A stretch of 64,000 bases of DNA from Ambrosia x helenae (lineage: Eukaryota > Streptophyta > Magnoliopsida > Asterales > Asteraceae). The notes beneath the pieces are model-generated. The model worked only from the letters and a program-made list of their open reading frames with translations. It had not been told where the DNA came from and did no database searches. Below, one piece after another: positions 1 through 10,346 of the stretch (position 1 is its first letter; each line of letters begins with the position of its first letter). The DNA lies in the NCBI GenBank assembly GCA_030844895.1, contig CM061224.1:4055591-4119590 (forward strand), in the 5' to 3' direction. The translations under genes were made by a program, and so were the position numbers.

Positions 1-108
1 ATCAGTAAAACCTGATATTCTTCAAGGCTTAACCGCTCAAACTTGTGACCATTAAGCCTCAAATTACCTATCATATCACTCTATCGGCAACGTGAGCGGA
101 TTAATTAA
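1..108 (-). repeat. SINE-like remnant, partner of the segment at 8310-8440
   Basis: This segment resembles 8310-8440 closely: both hold a GTAAAACC..GATATT/GGTATT stretch followed by 'cttgtgaccattaagcc'. On the minus strand that stretch looks like a Pol III box B (GTTCGAGCC type in the 8.3-kb copy). The segment runs straight into the copia LTR at 109. It may be the left part of a local duplication whose other copy lies at about 8310-10215. Confidence 0.35.
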
Positions 109-238
109 TGGAATTCAAACCGCGATCATTATCATTGATTTCATTGGTATAAATACACAAAACCTTATCTCCTATCTATGGCAATAGATAATCACAATAA
201 TTACAAATAAATGACTTCTAAATATATCGGCTATTACA
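109..238 (-). repeat. 3' LTR of the copia element (130 bp)
   Basis: In element orientation it begins TGTAATAGCC and ends GAATTCCA, so it has TG..CA termini. It matches the right LTR almost base for base, apart from about 10 bp missing near 'cacaataattac'. The adjacent interior, read on the minus strand, ends in a G run (GCGGGGG) that can act as the polypurine tract. Confidence 0.8.
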
Positions 239-327
239 CCCCCGCAGTCGAAGCGGGAGGTGACCGGATGCTGAGACTGGAGCAGAAGTCTTCAAATAAG
301 ATGCGCGGTAAACCTTTAGTAAATATG

Positions 328-2424
328 TCAGCTATCTGGTATCTGGAAGGAACATGTAAAATGCGGGCATGTCCTCGTTGAACTGTTCCCGGACAAAGTG
401 AATATCCAACTCGATGTGCTTCGTGCGCTGATGTTGGACGGGATTCCCTGAAGGATATATGGTGATGACATTGTCACAATAGACCATGGTTGCACGGGTA
501 ACGGGAACTGAAAGGTCAAGGAGTAAGTTGCGTAACCAGCAGATTTCAGCGCCAACGTTAGCGACACCCGGTATTCTGCTTCAGCACTAGAACGAGAGAC
601 CGTGGGTTGACGTTTAGAAGACCAAGAAATCAAGTTGTCTCCAAAATATATACAGTAGCCACTAGTGGACCGACGGGTGTCAAGGCATCCCGCCCAGTCC
701 GCATCTGTATATGCGACCAATGATGCGGTGGCAGAGGAAGTCAGATGCAGGCCATAAGTAATCGTACCTTTAATGTACCGAATTATACGCTTTAGAGCGT
801 TCCAGTGAGCAACATAAGGGGCATGCATATGCATACAAACTGCTGAACTGCATATGTGATGTCTGGCCGTGTAAATGTAAGATACTGTAAGGCACCCGTG
901 AGACTCCGGTATAATGTCGGGTCATGAAATAGGTCATCCGGAGTAGCACCCAGTTTGGAATTTGTGTCAACTGGGGGTCGCAACTGAGTTGCAAGCCTGC
1001 ATACCTGCACGGTTTATTATATCAGAAGCATAAGACCGTTGAGAGAGAAACATGGTGTTATTCTTTCGGGTGACTGAAACGCCCAGAAAATAACTTAGAG
1101 GACCCAAATCTTTCATGGCAAATTCTGTAGCAAGATTCGCCAGCAGGCGTGCACGAAGACTGTCAGAAGAAGTAACTAGTAAGATGTCATCCACATAAAG
1201 AAGTAAATATGCTGTGTCAGAGCCCTGCTGATAAGTGAATAAAGAAGCATCACATCGGCTATGTAAGAAACCCAACTGAAGGACATAGTCGGTGAATCTT
1301 TGATACCACGCCCGGGGTGCCTGTTTCAACCCATATAAAGACCTGCGCAATAAACAAACGTGATCCGGAAAGTTTCTATCTCGAAACCCTATTGGTTGAT
1401 GCATGTACACCGTTTCTTTCAAGTTTCCATGAAGAAACGCATTAGTGACATCCAGTTGGTGTACTGCCCAACCTTTTGATAATGCTAGAGAAAGAACCGT
1501 CTAGATAGTAGCCGGTTTAACAACCGGGCTAAAAGTCTCACCACTGTCAATGCCCACCTGTTGGGAGCGACCATCACACACAAGGCGTGCTTTGTATCGC
1601 TCCAAAGTACCACCTGACCTGAACTTATGTTTAAACAACCACATGGACTAAATAATATTCATGTTGAGCGTACGGGGAACTAACTCCCACGTCCCGTTTC
1701 TAATTAAAGCATTGTACTCGGTAGTCATGGCGGCCAACCATTCCGGACTGGCCAAGGCATCGGTTGGGTTTTTGGGAATGGGTAAAGGGTCGGGTTTAGT
1801 GGAAGCGGATAGGTTGAAGGGGATTTTGGGTTTAAAAATCCCGCTCATAGAGCAAGTGTGCATCGTGCGGGGGTGGTGGGTGGGGTGGTGGGTTTGCGGA
1901 GTGAGCCTGAGGTGGTGGGTTTGGGTTCGGTTGTGGGCTGGTGTTCGAGGATGTGGCGGGTTGGGTAGTGGCATGGAGTGGCCTGGGTGATGGTGCGGTG
2001 TTGGGCTGGGTGACGGGCTGGGCTGGGTGTACGTGGGGAGCAGGAGTGGTCGTTGGATTATGTGGGCCGGTGACGTTGTGTGGCAATGACTGAGTGTTGG
2101 GCTGAGTAGGGAGTGGGTTTGGGCCGGTAGTGGGCTGGGAAGTGGACTGGTCAGTGGGTGGATTAGTGCGAAGGTGTGGACACAGGTGATGGGGAAAGGG
2201 GTCGGCTAGAAATTCATAAGTGGGTGTGGGGTCGATGGTTTGAGCAAAGGGAAAGGTGGTCTCGTCGAAAGCAACGTTGCGAGAGATGAAATATTGTTTA
2301 GTGGTGAGGTCGAGGGCAACAGTACCCACGATGAGTTGGTGGATAGCCTAGGAAGACACATGGTTGTGAACGGTATTGTAATTTGTGGATGGTGGTAGAA
2401 GGAGTGAGTGGGTAACATAAGCAA
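328..2424 (-). pseudogene. copia integrase tail, reverse transcriptase and RNase H, broken
   Basis: The second half of the polyprotein resumes left of the inserted repeat. 2329-1832 has the post-integrase region (FISRNVAFDE) and a proline/threonine-rich linker. 1974-1648 has the start of RT (PEWLAAMTTEYNALIRNGTW). 1422-967 has RT with SLYGLKQAPRAWY and the catalytic YVDD. About 834-560 has RNase H (YTDADWAGC, SSAEAEY). At least three frame changes separate these pieces, so no full enzyme can be made. RT and RNase H copy the element's RNA into DNA in known copia elements. Confidence 0.8.
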
Positions 2425-2476
2425 CCAAAGACACGTAAGTGATCATAAGTGGGTGTGGATGATGTGCTCAAAGTGG

Positions 2477-4171
2477 TTTAGTAAAAACTAACTAAATTAA
2501 CCTAAACTAGACACTCTAAGTTTTTAAATTTATAACCTAAGACTCTCTAAACCTAAACCACACAACCGGCAAGTGTACCGGTCAGTGCAGTACAGCTAAA
2601 GTAAGTCCGAGTATCGAACCCACGAGACTCTAATGGAAAACGTAAACTAGACTCGATAACTTATCTACAAACTGACTTAAATTATTTTGTTGCTTAAGGG
2701 GGGTTTTCTAAACGACTAATGCAAATAAATAAAATAATAAAACTAAAATAACTAAATACTCAAACTGGAGACTGTAACTGAGGTCAGATGGATGGGAAGG
2801 CACTACCTAGGCTAGAATCCTACACATGAATGATAAAGCTTCTAATGGCTATGGAACTGGTGTGGAACCGGGATCTTAAAATACTAAACATCAAGAATAG
2901 ACTAGACACCTCGACCCTTCTCAAGGGGAAACCCTAGAATATTGTTGTGTTGTTAAACCACCGGTTGAGAGGTTACCCTCACAGGCTTACCTACTCGAAT
3001 CTTAAAGTACCGCTAGACAGTCTACCTCACAGCGCGAAAGTCACAGTACACTCGAAAGTGCAAGGGGTAACTACAATATTTCTGATAAGACTTGGCCTAC
3101 AAGGAATGCTAGGGAAACTAGGAAGATCTTCTCACAAAGCCTCTAGAACTAGCAATTTAACATCCTAGACAGACCAACAATCTCGCACCTCACAGCTATT
3201 GAGAATTGGTAGAACACTTAGAATCATCTAACTAACAATTACAACTCCTATGGATAACCTGCAGAAATTAACCATAAACTAGTTGCTAACACCCAGTCCG
3301 CAACCTAACCCGCATTCATACATGAAAGACATTCACAAAAACGCAAGTGGAGTTTATAAAAATTAATTAAACAAAACTAAATACGCATACACATCAAACC
3401 AGAAAATAAAAAGTTCTTTACTTTAAAATTCATCCACAACCAAAAGGTTCCAAACCAAAAGAAATAAAATCAAACAAGTGCAATCATCTTTAACCTAGGT
3501 AGCATCAAGGTTTAGCCAATAAAAGTCATGATAAAATTAAAACAATGAAAACTAAACATATTAATGGTGTTCACAACGGGTTAGAATGGATAAATAATAA
3601 ATACTTGAATTAGAATCGACCCGTGTTGACACCTATGCTTTAGCCCTTGACCTCCTTCCTTTTTTTTTTCTTTCTTGAGGCTGCTCTGTTCTCCTTCTTT
3701 GCGCCTCCCCTTAATCCTATATGCTGCGCCACCTCCTTTCTCCCATATGGCAGCTTCGAAGAATATTAATATATCCCTCCTCAACTTGTGCTCAAAGGAA
3801 ATATTAGGTTTTCTTTTTTCTTGGGCTTTGGCATAACCCACGTGACCAAAGTCACAATTAGATTTTCTTTTTCCTTTTTTTTTATATTATATATATATAT
3901 ATATATAGCATTCTAGCTCCATGCTTTTAACTCATGTGTTCTTGGCTTGACCAAAGTTGCTCATTTACGCTCTAACGTCCATTCGAACACCTACTAAAAT
4001 ATAAAATAAATACATAAGTAATAAAAATGACACAAAACTAATAAAAATATATAAAAACCTATACTAAATAAAATAGACCGGTACAAGCCTAAAACTAATA
4101 AAAACACTATCTAAACGACTCGAAAACTATACAAATTTTACATTGGAAATAGATGTATTTTACAATACATC
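2477..4171 (-). mobile_element. Dispersed repeat copy 1, possible solo LTR of an Athila/Tat-type element
   Basis: This 1695-bp block splits the copia integrase and is flanked by a 5-bp direct repeat AGTGG (2472-2476 and 4172-4176). Read on the minus strand, it starts GATGTATTGTAAAATACATC, a short palindrome. Near its far end it has 'gtgggttcgatactcggact', which resembles the sequence near the 3' end of Athila-type LTRs. A diverged copy on the plus strand lies at 36713-38427. No protein-coding domain was seen. The 5-bp TSD favours a solo LTR, but the TG..CA ends are not clean. Confidence 0.55.
3883..3907. repeat. (TA)n microsatellite
   Basis: A short run of TA dinucleotides inside the dispersed repeat, next to a T-rich stretch. 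Confidence 0.8.
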
Positions 4172-4487
4172 AGTGGACATATATAATAGTTCGGTTGGTG
4201 TTTTGTTTTGGGTTGTTTTTAAGGGTAGGATATTAAGTAAGTAGGTGGCGGTTTCAAGGGCAAAGTGTCAAAGGTGTGTTGGTAAGGAGGCGTGAGCCAT
4301 TAGGGTGCGGACCATGTTATTTATGGTTCGGATTTTACGTTAAGCCTTACCGTTTTGGGAGGATGTATAGGGGCATGAGAGACGGTATAGAATACCATTG
4401 GTGGTGAAAAAGGTTTGGAAGAGGTTGTTCACGTATTCACAGCCATTATCACATTGAAACGTTTTAATTGTCCGTTCAATTTGAGTT

Positions 4488-6341
4488 TTAATGGTGGATG
4501 TAAATGTTGCAAATGACGGGAAAAACTAGGGATTTTTGGGCAATATGGTAGGTCCATAAAAAATTTGAATAGTCATCAAGAAATAAAACATAAAATTTAT
4601 GGCCTGAAGAACTAATAACTGGTGATGTCCACACGTCACTATGAATTATGTCAAATGGTTGCAATGTAATATTATTAGACGGAAAGAAAGGTAAACGCAC
4701 ATTTTTACCAAAAATACAAGACTGACAAATATTATTAGAATGAAAATCAAAGTCTAATACATTAGAAGTTTTAATTTATTCAAAGGTTCCCGTCCTGGAT
4801 GGCCAAGACGGTGATGCCAGACTTGTGAAGAAATAGCAGTTAGGGCGGTAGGTTGAGAGGAGGAGGACCCGAACAGCAAGGGATAGAGATCACCGCTGCT
4901 GTTGCATCTGAGGAGCGGTGCCTTGGTCTTGTAATCCTTCACAAGAAAACCAAACGGGTCAAATTCAACAGAAACCCAATTGTCCGTGGTAAAACGACGG
5001 ACATAAATTAAATTTTTAACAATTTTGGGTGAGTAAAGGACATTTTTGAGTATAAATGGTGGGAAAGGCTTGGGAAGGTATTTTGTGCCTTGTCCCGAGT
5101 ACCAGAATAGTGTCACCATTTCCTACAATAATATTACGAGACAAGCAATTATTAGAAAAGGAGTGAAAGTCACCTTGCTCGTGTGTCATAGTGGAAGAAG
5201 CTCCCGTGTCCATGTACTGAGTTGGATCCGGTTGTTGAAGAGGCATCGTGTAGAGTGCATGTTCGATGTCGGTGGGGCTATACGCCGTATGGGCTTGTTG
5301 GGGTTTAGAGCTCAGTAGGCCGGCCTGGTTAGGATTGGGAGAGGAGTGAGTGGGCCGGTTGGAGGTGGGATAGGGGCAAGGAGGAGTGGGCCAGGCGGGC
5401 TGATTGAACTGGGCCGAAGGAAAGGAAAAGGGTGAAGTGGGCCACTGTTGATTCCATGGAAAAGGGTAATTGGGCCAAGGGTAGTTTTGGTTGGGCCATG
5501 GTGGGTAGCGACCGAATGGTGACCGGCCACGGCCTCAGCGAGATGATCTACCACGGCCACGGGCGTAGGAAGGTTGGTCGGAGCGGGTGTGTTCAGGAGT
5601 GGGTGTGCGGGTTGAGGTGGCAGCAAGGGCTGTTGAGGCGGTTTTTGGAGGCGGTGCAGGCTTGGTCGGCTTTGCGGTTTTCAACTTCAATGATTTTGGA
5701 ACGGGCTTTGTAAAAATTAGGTAAGGGTTCGGTATTGGTAAGGATGGTAGCAATGCCCTCGTATTGTTCATTGAGACTGGCAATGAGTTGAAGAACGAGA
5801 CGGTCATTGTCTACCGGGGAATCAACATTGGCCAATTGATCAGCAAGGGTTTTGAGTTCTTGGCAATAAGCCGAGACATTAGAAAAGGCATCAAGGCGGG
5901 TGTTGGAGAATTTATTCATGAGATAGATAGCCCGAGCACTCTTATTATCTTGAAAGAGGTCCTCGATGGCTACCCAGGCTTCGTGGGCAGTTTTGGATTT
6001 GTCGATGACGGTGTGTAGGAGATCATTAGAAACGGTACTATATATCCATTGTAGAACAATGGAGTCAAGTCGTTCCCAATCATCATGAGAGGTGGAGGAT
6101 TCGGCGGTGAAGTTGGAATGGTCAGTCTATCTTATTGAGTCGGTGGTTGGCGAGGGGATAGGTGATCGAAAACCATAAAGGCCTTGCAGTGGATGGTGAA
6201 GAGGGTAGCCCAGGAACCGTACTGTGAAGAGTCGATTTCCAGGATGATCGGGATATAGTTTTTGATGTTTGATACAGTGGTGGCTGGGTGGAGCTTGGAC
6301 TCCTCGGTTATGGGTTGTGGTGGGGATGTGGTATTAGTCAT
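4488..6341 (-). pseudogene. copia gag, protease and N-terminal integrase, broken
   Basis: Fragments in successive frames encode the front half of a copia polyprotein. A gag N-terminus starts at 6341 (MTNTTS..). A UBN2-type gag segment lies at about 5919-5593 (AYCQELKTLADQLAN). A protease with the D-T-G-A motif (YMDTGASSTM) is near 5200. A GAG-pre-integrase H..H segment (VWHHRLGHPG) is near 4800. The start of the integrase core (DIIHSDVWTSP..LFLDDYSNF) spans 4700-4490. Known copia polyproteins are a single ORF, so the frame changes here show an inactive copy. The integrase is cut off at 4171 by the inserted repeat. Confidence 0.75.
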
Positions 6342-6480
6342 GGTATTAGGCAGATGGGGTTAAGGAAGTGGCGAGTATAGGAGGTAGAAGATGGGACAGA
6401 AGCCGATCGAAGGTGAAGAAGAGATTCCGATCGGTGGTTGAAGGTTGACGGCAAGAGGGTGATTAGGGTTAGGTTTCACT

Positions 6481-6495
6481 GGACTCGTGATACCA
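6481..6495 (-). other. Primer-binding site, initiator-Met tRNA type
   Basis: On the minus strand the sequence 3 bp inside the 5' LTR reads TGGTATCACGAGTCC. Its first eight bases match the TGGTATCA start of the usual plant copia primer site complementary to tRNA-iMet. The following bases diverge, consistent with decay. Confidence 0.6.
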
Positions 6496-6498
6496 TAA

Positions 6499-6635
6499 TG
6501 GAATTCAAACCGCGATCATTATCATTGATTTCATTGGTATAAATACACAAAACCTTATCTCCTATCTATGGCAATAGATAATCACAACAAATACAATAAT
6601 TACAAATAAATGAATTCTAAATATATTGGCTATTA
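6499..6635 (-). repeat. 5' LTR of the copia element (about 137 bp)
   Basis: This is the partner of 109-238. It differs by a short repeat-like expansion (acaacaaataca) and a few substitutions. Its outer end reads ggctatta where the other copy has ggctattaca, so the exact boundary is uncertain by about 3 bp. Confidence 0.8.
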
Positions 6636-6840
6636 TTAATATAAATATATGTAAAAATAAAATAATTATTTTATAGAAGTTCAACGGTTTATAGTATTAT
6701 AAAATATCTAATACTCAATATAAATTCACATCATATTCAACGTCACTAACAATCGACTTGCCCGTTCTCCACGAAGTCTCCGGCGACTTTTAGACTTCAT
6801 TCCCTCCTTCACAACTTAATTTCGATCTGGTACAGTACAC

Positions 6841-7515
6841 TAGGGGTGTTCAGAATTCGATTCGGATTCGAAAAATTCGAAATTCGACTTAGTTTGATTC
6901 GATTAACAAAAATTCGATTCGATTATTAAGAATTCGAATTCGATTCAATTCGAATTCGAGTCCAGTAAATCGAATACGAATCGAATACGAATTTATGATT
7001 TTAAATTCGATTCGATTCGAAATTCGAATAAAAACTATAAATGTATATTTTTTTAAAATATATATACACACATACACATTATTACATACACAAATATACA
7101 CATTGAAGAAAAGAATTTTTAAATTTTGGTCAAACTCTAAGAATCCATAGTCTCTACAACTTATACCATAACCATATTTTACATATTTACCTTATACATC
7201 ACAAAACTTTAACAAACTATATAGTCTCTACTATTTTTACTATTCCTGTATTTTACAAATTGTTGTTTATCAATTTTGTAGATTTGTATTTTATCTGTTA
7301 AAAATAATGAGTTTGTATAAGTTTTAAAACTAAAAAAAAAGTAAAACAATTTATTATTTGTGGTGAATTTGAACTAAATCGAATTTATTCGAATTCGATT
7401 CGAATTCGAGTTTCTTATTCGAATCGAATACGAATTCCGATAAAAATATTAAAAATTCGAAAAATTCGATTCGAATAATTCGAAAATTGGTTATTCGATT
7501 CGTTGAACACCCCTA
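6841..7515. mobile_element. hAT-type MITE with TTCGATTCG-rich interior
   Basis: Terminal inverted repeats TAGGGGTGTTCA / TTGAACACCCCTA bound 675 bp with no coding capacity. Subterminal regions are packed with ATTCGATTCG/CGAATTCG repeats, typical of hAT-like MITEs. The flanking 8-mers (CAGTACAC and TGGTACAC) share GTACAC, an imperfect 8-bp TSD. The paralogous site at about 10070 (ctggtacactac) lacks the element. Confidence 0.65.
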
Positions 7516-7542
7516 TGGTACACTACCTCATTCCCAATCTTA

Positions 7543-7773
7543 TTTTTTTTTTTTGAAAGATTTAGATCAATGGAAATCCTTATACAACCCTAGCCTATTG
7601 GTCTCAAGTTCGAATCCCTACCCACGCACCGGTGTCCTCCTTGCCTAAGCTCAAACCGTCAAGGGAAATTTTTTGTGGTGTGCATGGATTGAACCTGTGA
7701 TCTCCCCCCAGGATGGGAACCCCTAAGGGAAAACCCACCCTACCTCAAACCAGCTGAGCTGGAGATCATTGGC
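7543..7773 (-). mobile_element. SINE, minus strand, 14-bp TSD
   Basis: A poly(T) run at the left end is the reverse-complement A tail. The block is flanked by a perfect 14-bp direct repeat, CATTCCCAATCTTA (7529-7542 and 7774-7787). Minus-strand Pol III promoter-like boxes are seen: 'cagctcagctggtttgag' (box A) and 'caggttcaatcc' (box B). The empty site is present once at about 10083. Long TSD plus A tail plus tRNA-like boxes identify a SINE. Confidence 0.75.
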
Positions 7774-8169
7774 CATTCCCAATCTTATAATAATAATAAT
7801 ATTAATACTTCTTCATCGTAATCATTCTATATATTTTCCCGCCTTTTTTTGGTACTCAACCGTTTTAGTTTCTGTATATTATCTGTTTGAATAGATCAAG
7901 TGAATAGATCAACCGTTTTAGTTTCTGTATACAAGAACCAACCCAACTCTTAGCAGTCTTGTTTTTTTGTTTGAAATGTCAAGTTTCGACATATAATCCG
8001 GTTCTTTAATTATGAACCTGCCTAAATGTAACAAAAAATGTTTACAAACCTAAAACCTTATTCATAATATCTTTAGAAATTTAAATTTGATTAAACAATG
8101 TAATCCATGAGAGTATACAGAAAAAAAAAAAAGACGACGAAGAAGAACAAGAAGAAGAAATCATACTTT

Positions 8170-8400
8170 TCAAAAAAAGGCCAACAAAGTCGTTATGGGC
8201 TTTCGTTGGAATCTCTTTATGACGAATTCATGATACCCACAGGGCACCCGGTCCTCCAAGTCTACCAATCCACGGAAAAAACCCGACCACCAATCGCCCG
8301 AAAGCATAACAGTAAATAATCGGTAAAACCCGGTATTTTTCAAGGCTCGAACTTGTGACCATTAAGCCCCAAATCACCTATATCAGGCTAGGTGAGTGGT
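8170..8400 (-). mobile_element. SINE-like element, minus strand, degenerate
   Basis: The left end carries A/T-rich sequence and 'ggccaacaa', the reverse complement of the TTGTTGGCCGTT 3' end shared by SINEs at 19251, 30173 and 32288. Inside, 'cgcccgaaagca..cagt.aataatcggtaaaacc' matches the 9.2-kb SINE. A box-B-like GTTCGAGCC lies near 8345 on the minus strand. Confidence 0.45.
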
Positions 8401-9091
8401 AAGAAGTCATACTAGAGAGGTACACAAGCAATTAATTATTATATATAACAAATGCCGCATGTTCGCTACAGTAATTGCGAAATAAAGACCCCTCTATTTT
8501 CCAAGTATTAACGAAATTGCCATCGACTTTTAATTTCAATGTAAATACGTAAGGTAACTGCAAAATAAAGTGCCTCTATTTGCAATGTTTTTACGCAATT
8601 GCTATGGTAAGAAACTTCTATCTGTAACGTAATAATATCATACCCTTTTAAGTCACACCCTTTAACTTAACATTGATTACGAAAACACCCTAAGATTCGT
8701 TTAATTGCAAGTTAATTACGTAACTGCCGTTTGTTTACTATAAGTCGAGTAAAGTGCACAAGTCCACTACAACCACCTTTTCCATATGGTGCTCGACGTT
8801 GTGGCGGCTATAGCTGGTCGACGGAGGTGAGTTCAGCTCTAGATTAGCGGTGTAAATGGCATTACCACGTTCAGCTCTAACGTTGTAAGGGTGGTGTTAA
8901 CATCTGCAGTTATAACGGCCGTGAAGGTGGTTCAAAGGTTAGCCGGCGACAACGGTTTGACTTGAGGTACAAGTTGGTTTACTTGCGCCGATAATGTACT
9001 TAACGACTACATTCCCTCCGTGACTCGCAGGAAAAAATTCGATCTGCTCTATGTTTCCGCGCCGCGCATAGGGCGGCGGGTAATATACTAG
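8401..9091 (+). other. Gene-free stretch; possible Helitron 3' end at 9088-9091
   Basis: No protein-coding signal is seen. Compared with the upstream copy (about 100-108 joined to 6636), this block looks inserted between 'caattaatta' and 'ttataaatatatg'. Its right edge reads CTAG|T, preceded by a GC-rich potential hairpin (ccgcgcatagggcggcgg, 9062-9079). That is the form of a Helitron 3' terminus. No matching 5' TC end was identified. Confidence 0.3.
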
Positions 9092-9143
9092 TTATAAATA
9101 TATGTAAAAATAAAGTAATTATTTTATAGAAGTTCAACGGTTT

Positions 9144-9445
9144 TTTTTTAACAGCCAACGAATCAATTTTCGAGCACTCTCGGGCACCCTTTTGGCGAAT
9201 CAGGTACTCGAGAGTACCTGGGCCACCAATTGCCACCAATTCCCGGGAAAACCCAACCACTCACCCGCCCGAAGGCACGACAGTGAAATAATCGGTAAAA
9301 CCAGTCGGGATCAGAACTCGAACCCAAGCCAATGGCCGGGTCATCCCTCATTTCCCCTCCATCAATGTCCTCCAAATGTATCTAGTGAGAATTGAACCCA
9401 AGCCTCTCATAGGAAACTTTATGTCCTCAACCAACTGGGTTACAG
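9144..9445 (-). mobile_element. SINE, minus strand
   Basis: Starting from poly(T) at the left, this block is the reverse complement of the SINE at 30173-30476 over nearly its full length. Both share 'gggcgggtgagtggttggg' and the inverted 'ggtactcgagagtacc' core. Box B (reverse complement 'attgaaccc') and box A ('aaccaactgggtta') lie near 9390-9440. Together with the adjacent plus-strand SINE it sits between an 11-bp direct repeat TTCAACGGTTT (9133-9143 and 9922-9932). Confidence 0.7.
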
Positions 9446-9861
9446 ATCCCCCACTTGTGGCTCAATGGTTGTCAGCTCAAATCTCCTATGGGAGACTTTG
9501 AGTTCGATTCCCATAAGCTCCATTTGGGGGTATTGCCAAGTGATGGTCGAAACTAGCCTACTTGTAGGTGCCAGGTTCGATTCTGATGGCCCCCCGGTTT
9601 TCTACTACCGTGCATTTACTCCAGAGAGGCTTGCCTCTTGTGGAGGGTGCAACATCTGTCAAGTGGCAGGTGGCGGAAAATTTTCCGGGTGGAAAGCCTT
9701 AGTGCCCTTTATGCGCAGCCTCGACTCGCTTGTGGGTCGGCCACTCTCGTGTTAGCGTGGGCCCGGTTAAAACAACATAGTCAGACCATTGGAGAGTGAC
9801 TAGGGAACTCCCCTTCTGAAGGTTGTGATGATCTCTGCCACAACATAGCACATTCGTCTTT

Positions 9862-9901
<40 letters not shown>
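9446..9901 (+). mobile_element. SINE, plus strand, long poly(A) tail
   Basis: A box-A-like 'gtggctcaatggttgtcag' near 9456 and a box-B-like 'gagttcgattccc' near 9500 precede about 350 bp of non-coding sequence. It ends in 'tctttc' followed by more than 40 A (about 9858-9901). It lies head to head with the minus-strand SINE and probably inserted near that element's 5' end. Confidence 0.65.
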
Positions 9902-9904
<3 letters not shown>

Positions 9905-9921
9905 AACTAGACTATTGAAAA

Positions 9922-10346
9922 TTCAACGGTTTAAAGTATTATAAAATATCTCATACTCAATATAAATTCACATCATATTCAACGTCGCTAACAATCGACT
10001 TGCCCGTTCTCCACGAAGTCTCCGGCGACTTTTAGACTTCTTTCCTTCCTTCACAACTTAATTTCGATCTGGTACACTACTTCATTCCCAATCTTATAAT
10101 AATAATAATAATAATATTATTATTACTTCTTCATCGTAATCATTCTGTATATTTTCCCGCCTTTTTTGGTACTCAACCGTTTTTAGTTTCTGTATATTAT
10201 CTGTTTGAATAGATTATGTGATTTTTTATTTATTTATTTATTTTATTTTGTGCTAGGGTTTGATAGAATGCTTATGAACTGATTATTTGTTTTGAATAAT
10301 TTAGGTTCTGGTAGTGATCATAATCGCAACTTAAAATTTGTAAGAG
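9922..10346 (+). promoter_or_regulatory. Probable promoter and 5' UTR of the HSP70-16-like gene
   Basis: This AT-rich stretch lies directly upstream of the start codon and is conserved in the disrupted copy at 6.7-7.9 kb. It contains (ATA)n near 10098 and a TATA-like 'tgtatattatc' near 10192. A 'tttgaataatttaggttctgg' near 10290-10310 could be the end of a 5' UTR intron. A tGAAaaTTCa match to a minimal heat-shock element lies at about 9916-9925, partly inside the TSD region; it is too short to be convincing. No transcription start was proven. Confidence 0.45.

Larger units (their letters stand above)
109..6635 (-). mobile_element. Decayed Ty1/copia LTR retrotransposon, Ale/Retrofit-like
   Basis: Two near-identical short LTRs bound an interior that reads on the minus strand in copia order: gag, protease, integrase, reverse transcriptase, RNase H. 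The tRNA-iMet-type primer site sits just inside the right (5') LTR, and the G-rich end of the interior abuts the left (3') LTR. ATTAA flanks the element on the left (104-108) and occurs at the right edge (6635-6639), a likely 5-bp TSD, although the outer end of the right LTR is slightly altered. Frameshifts and stops are frequent, and a 1.7-kb repeat splits the integrase. LTRs this short fit Ale-type elements; the lineage was not tested. Confidence 0.85.
6636..7960 (+). repeat. Second, disrupted copy of the HSP70-16 upstream region
   Basis: Three blocks here match the region upstream of the HSP70-16 gene in the same order. 6636-6690 matches 9088-9142. About 6684-6840 matches 9922-10075. 7516-7542 plus 7788-7905 matches 10070-10215. 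The blocks are near identical, including the 'cgacttgcccgttctccacg' stretch. Here they are interrupted by a hAT-type MITE and a SINE that are absent from the downstream copy. No HSP70 coding sequence follows, so this is a partial duplication lacking the gene body. Confidence 0.7.

Noticed and set aside
1661..1990. Plus-strand frame of 109 codons rich in G, W and V
   Set aside because: It is antisense to the proline-rich linker of the copia polyprotein.
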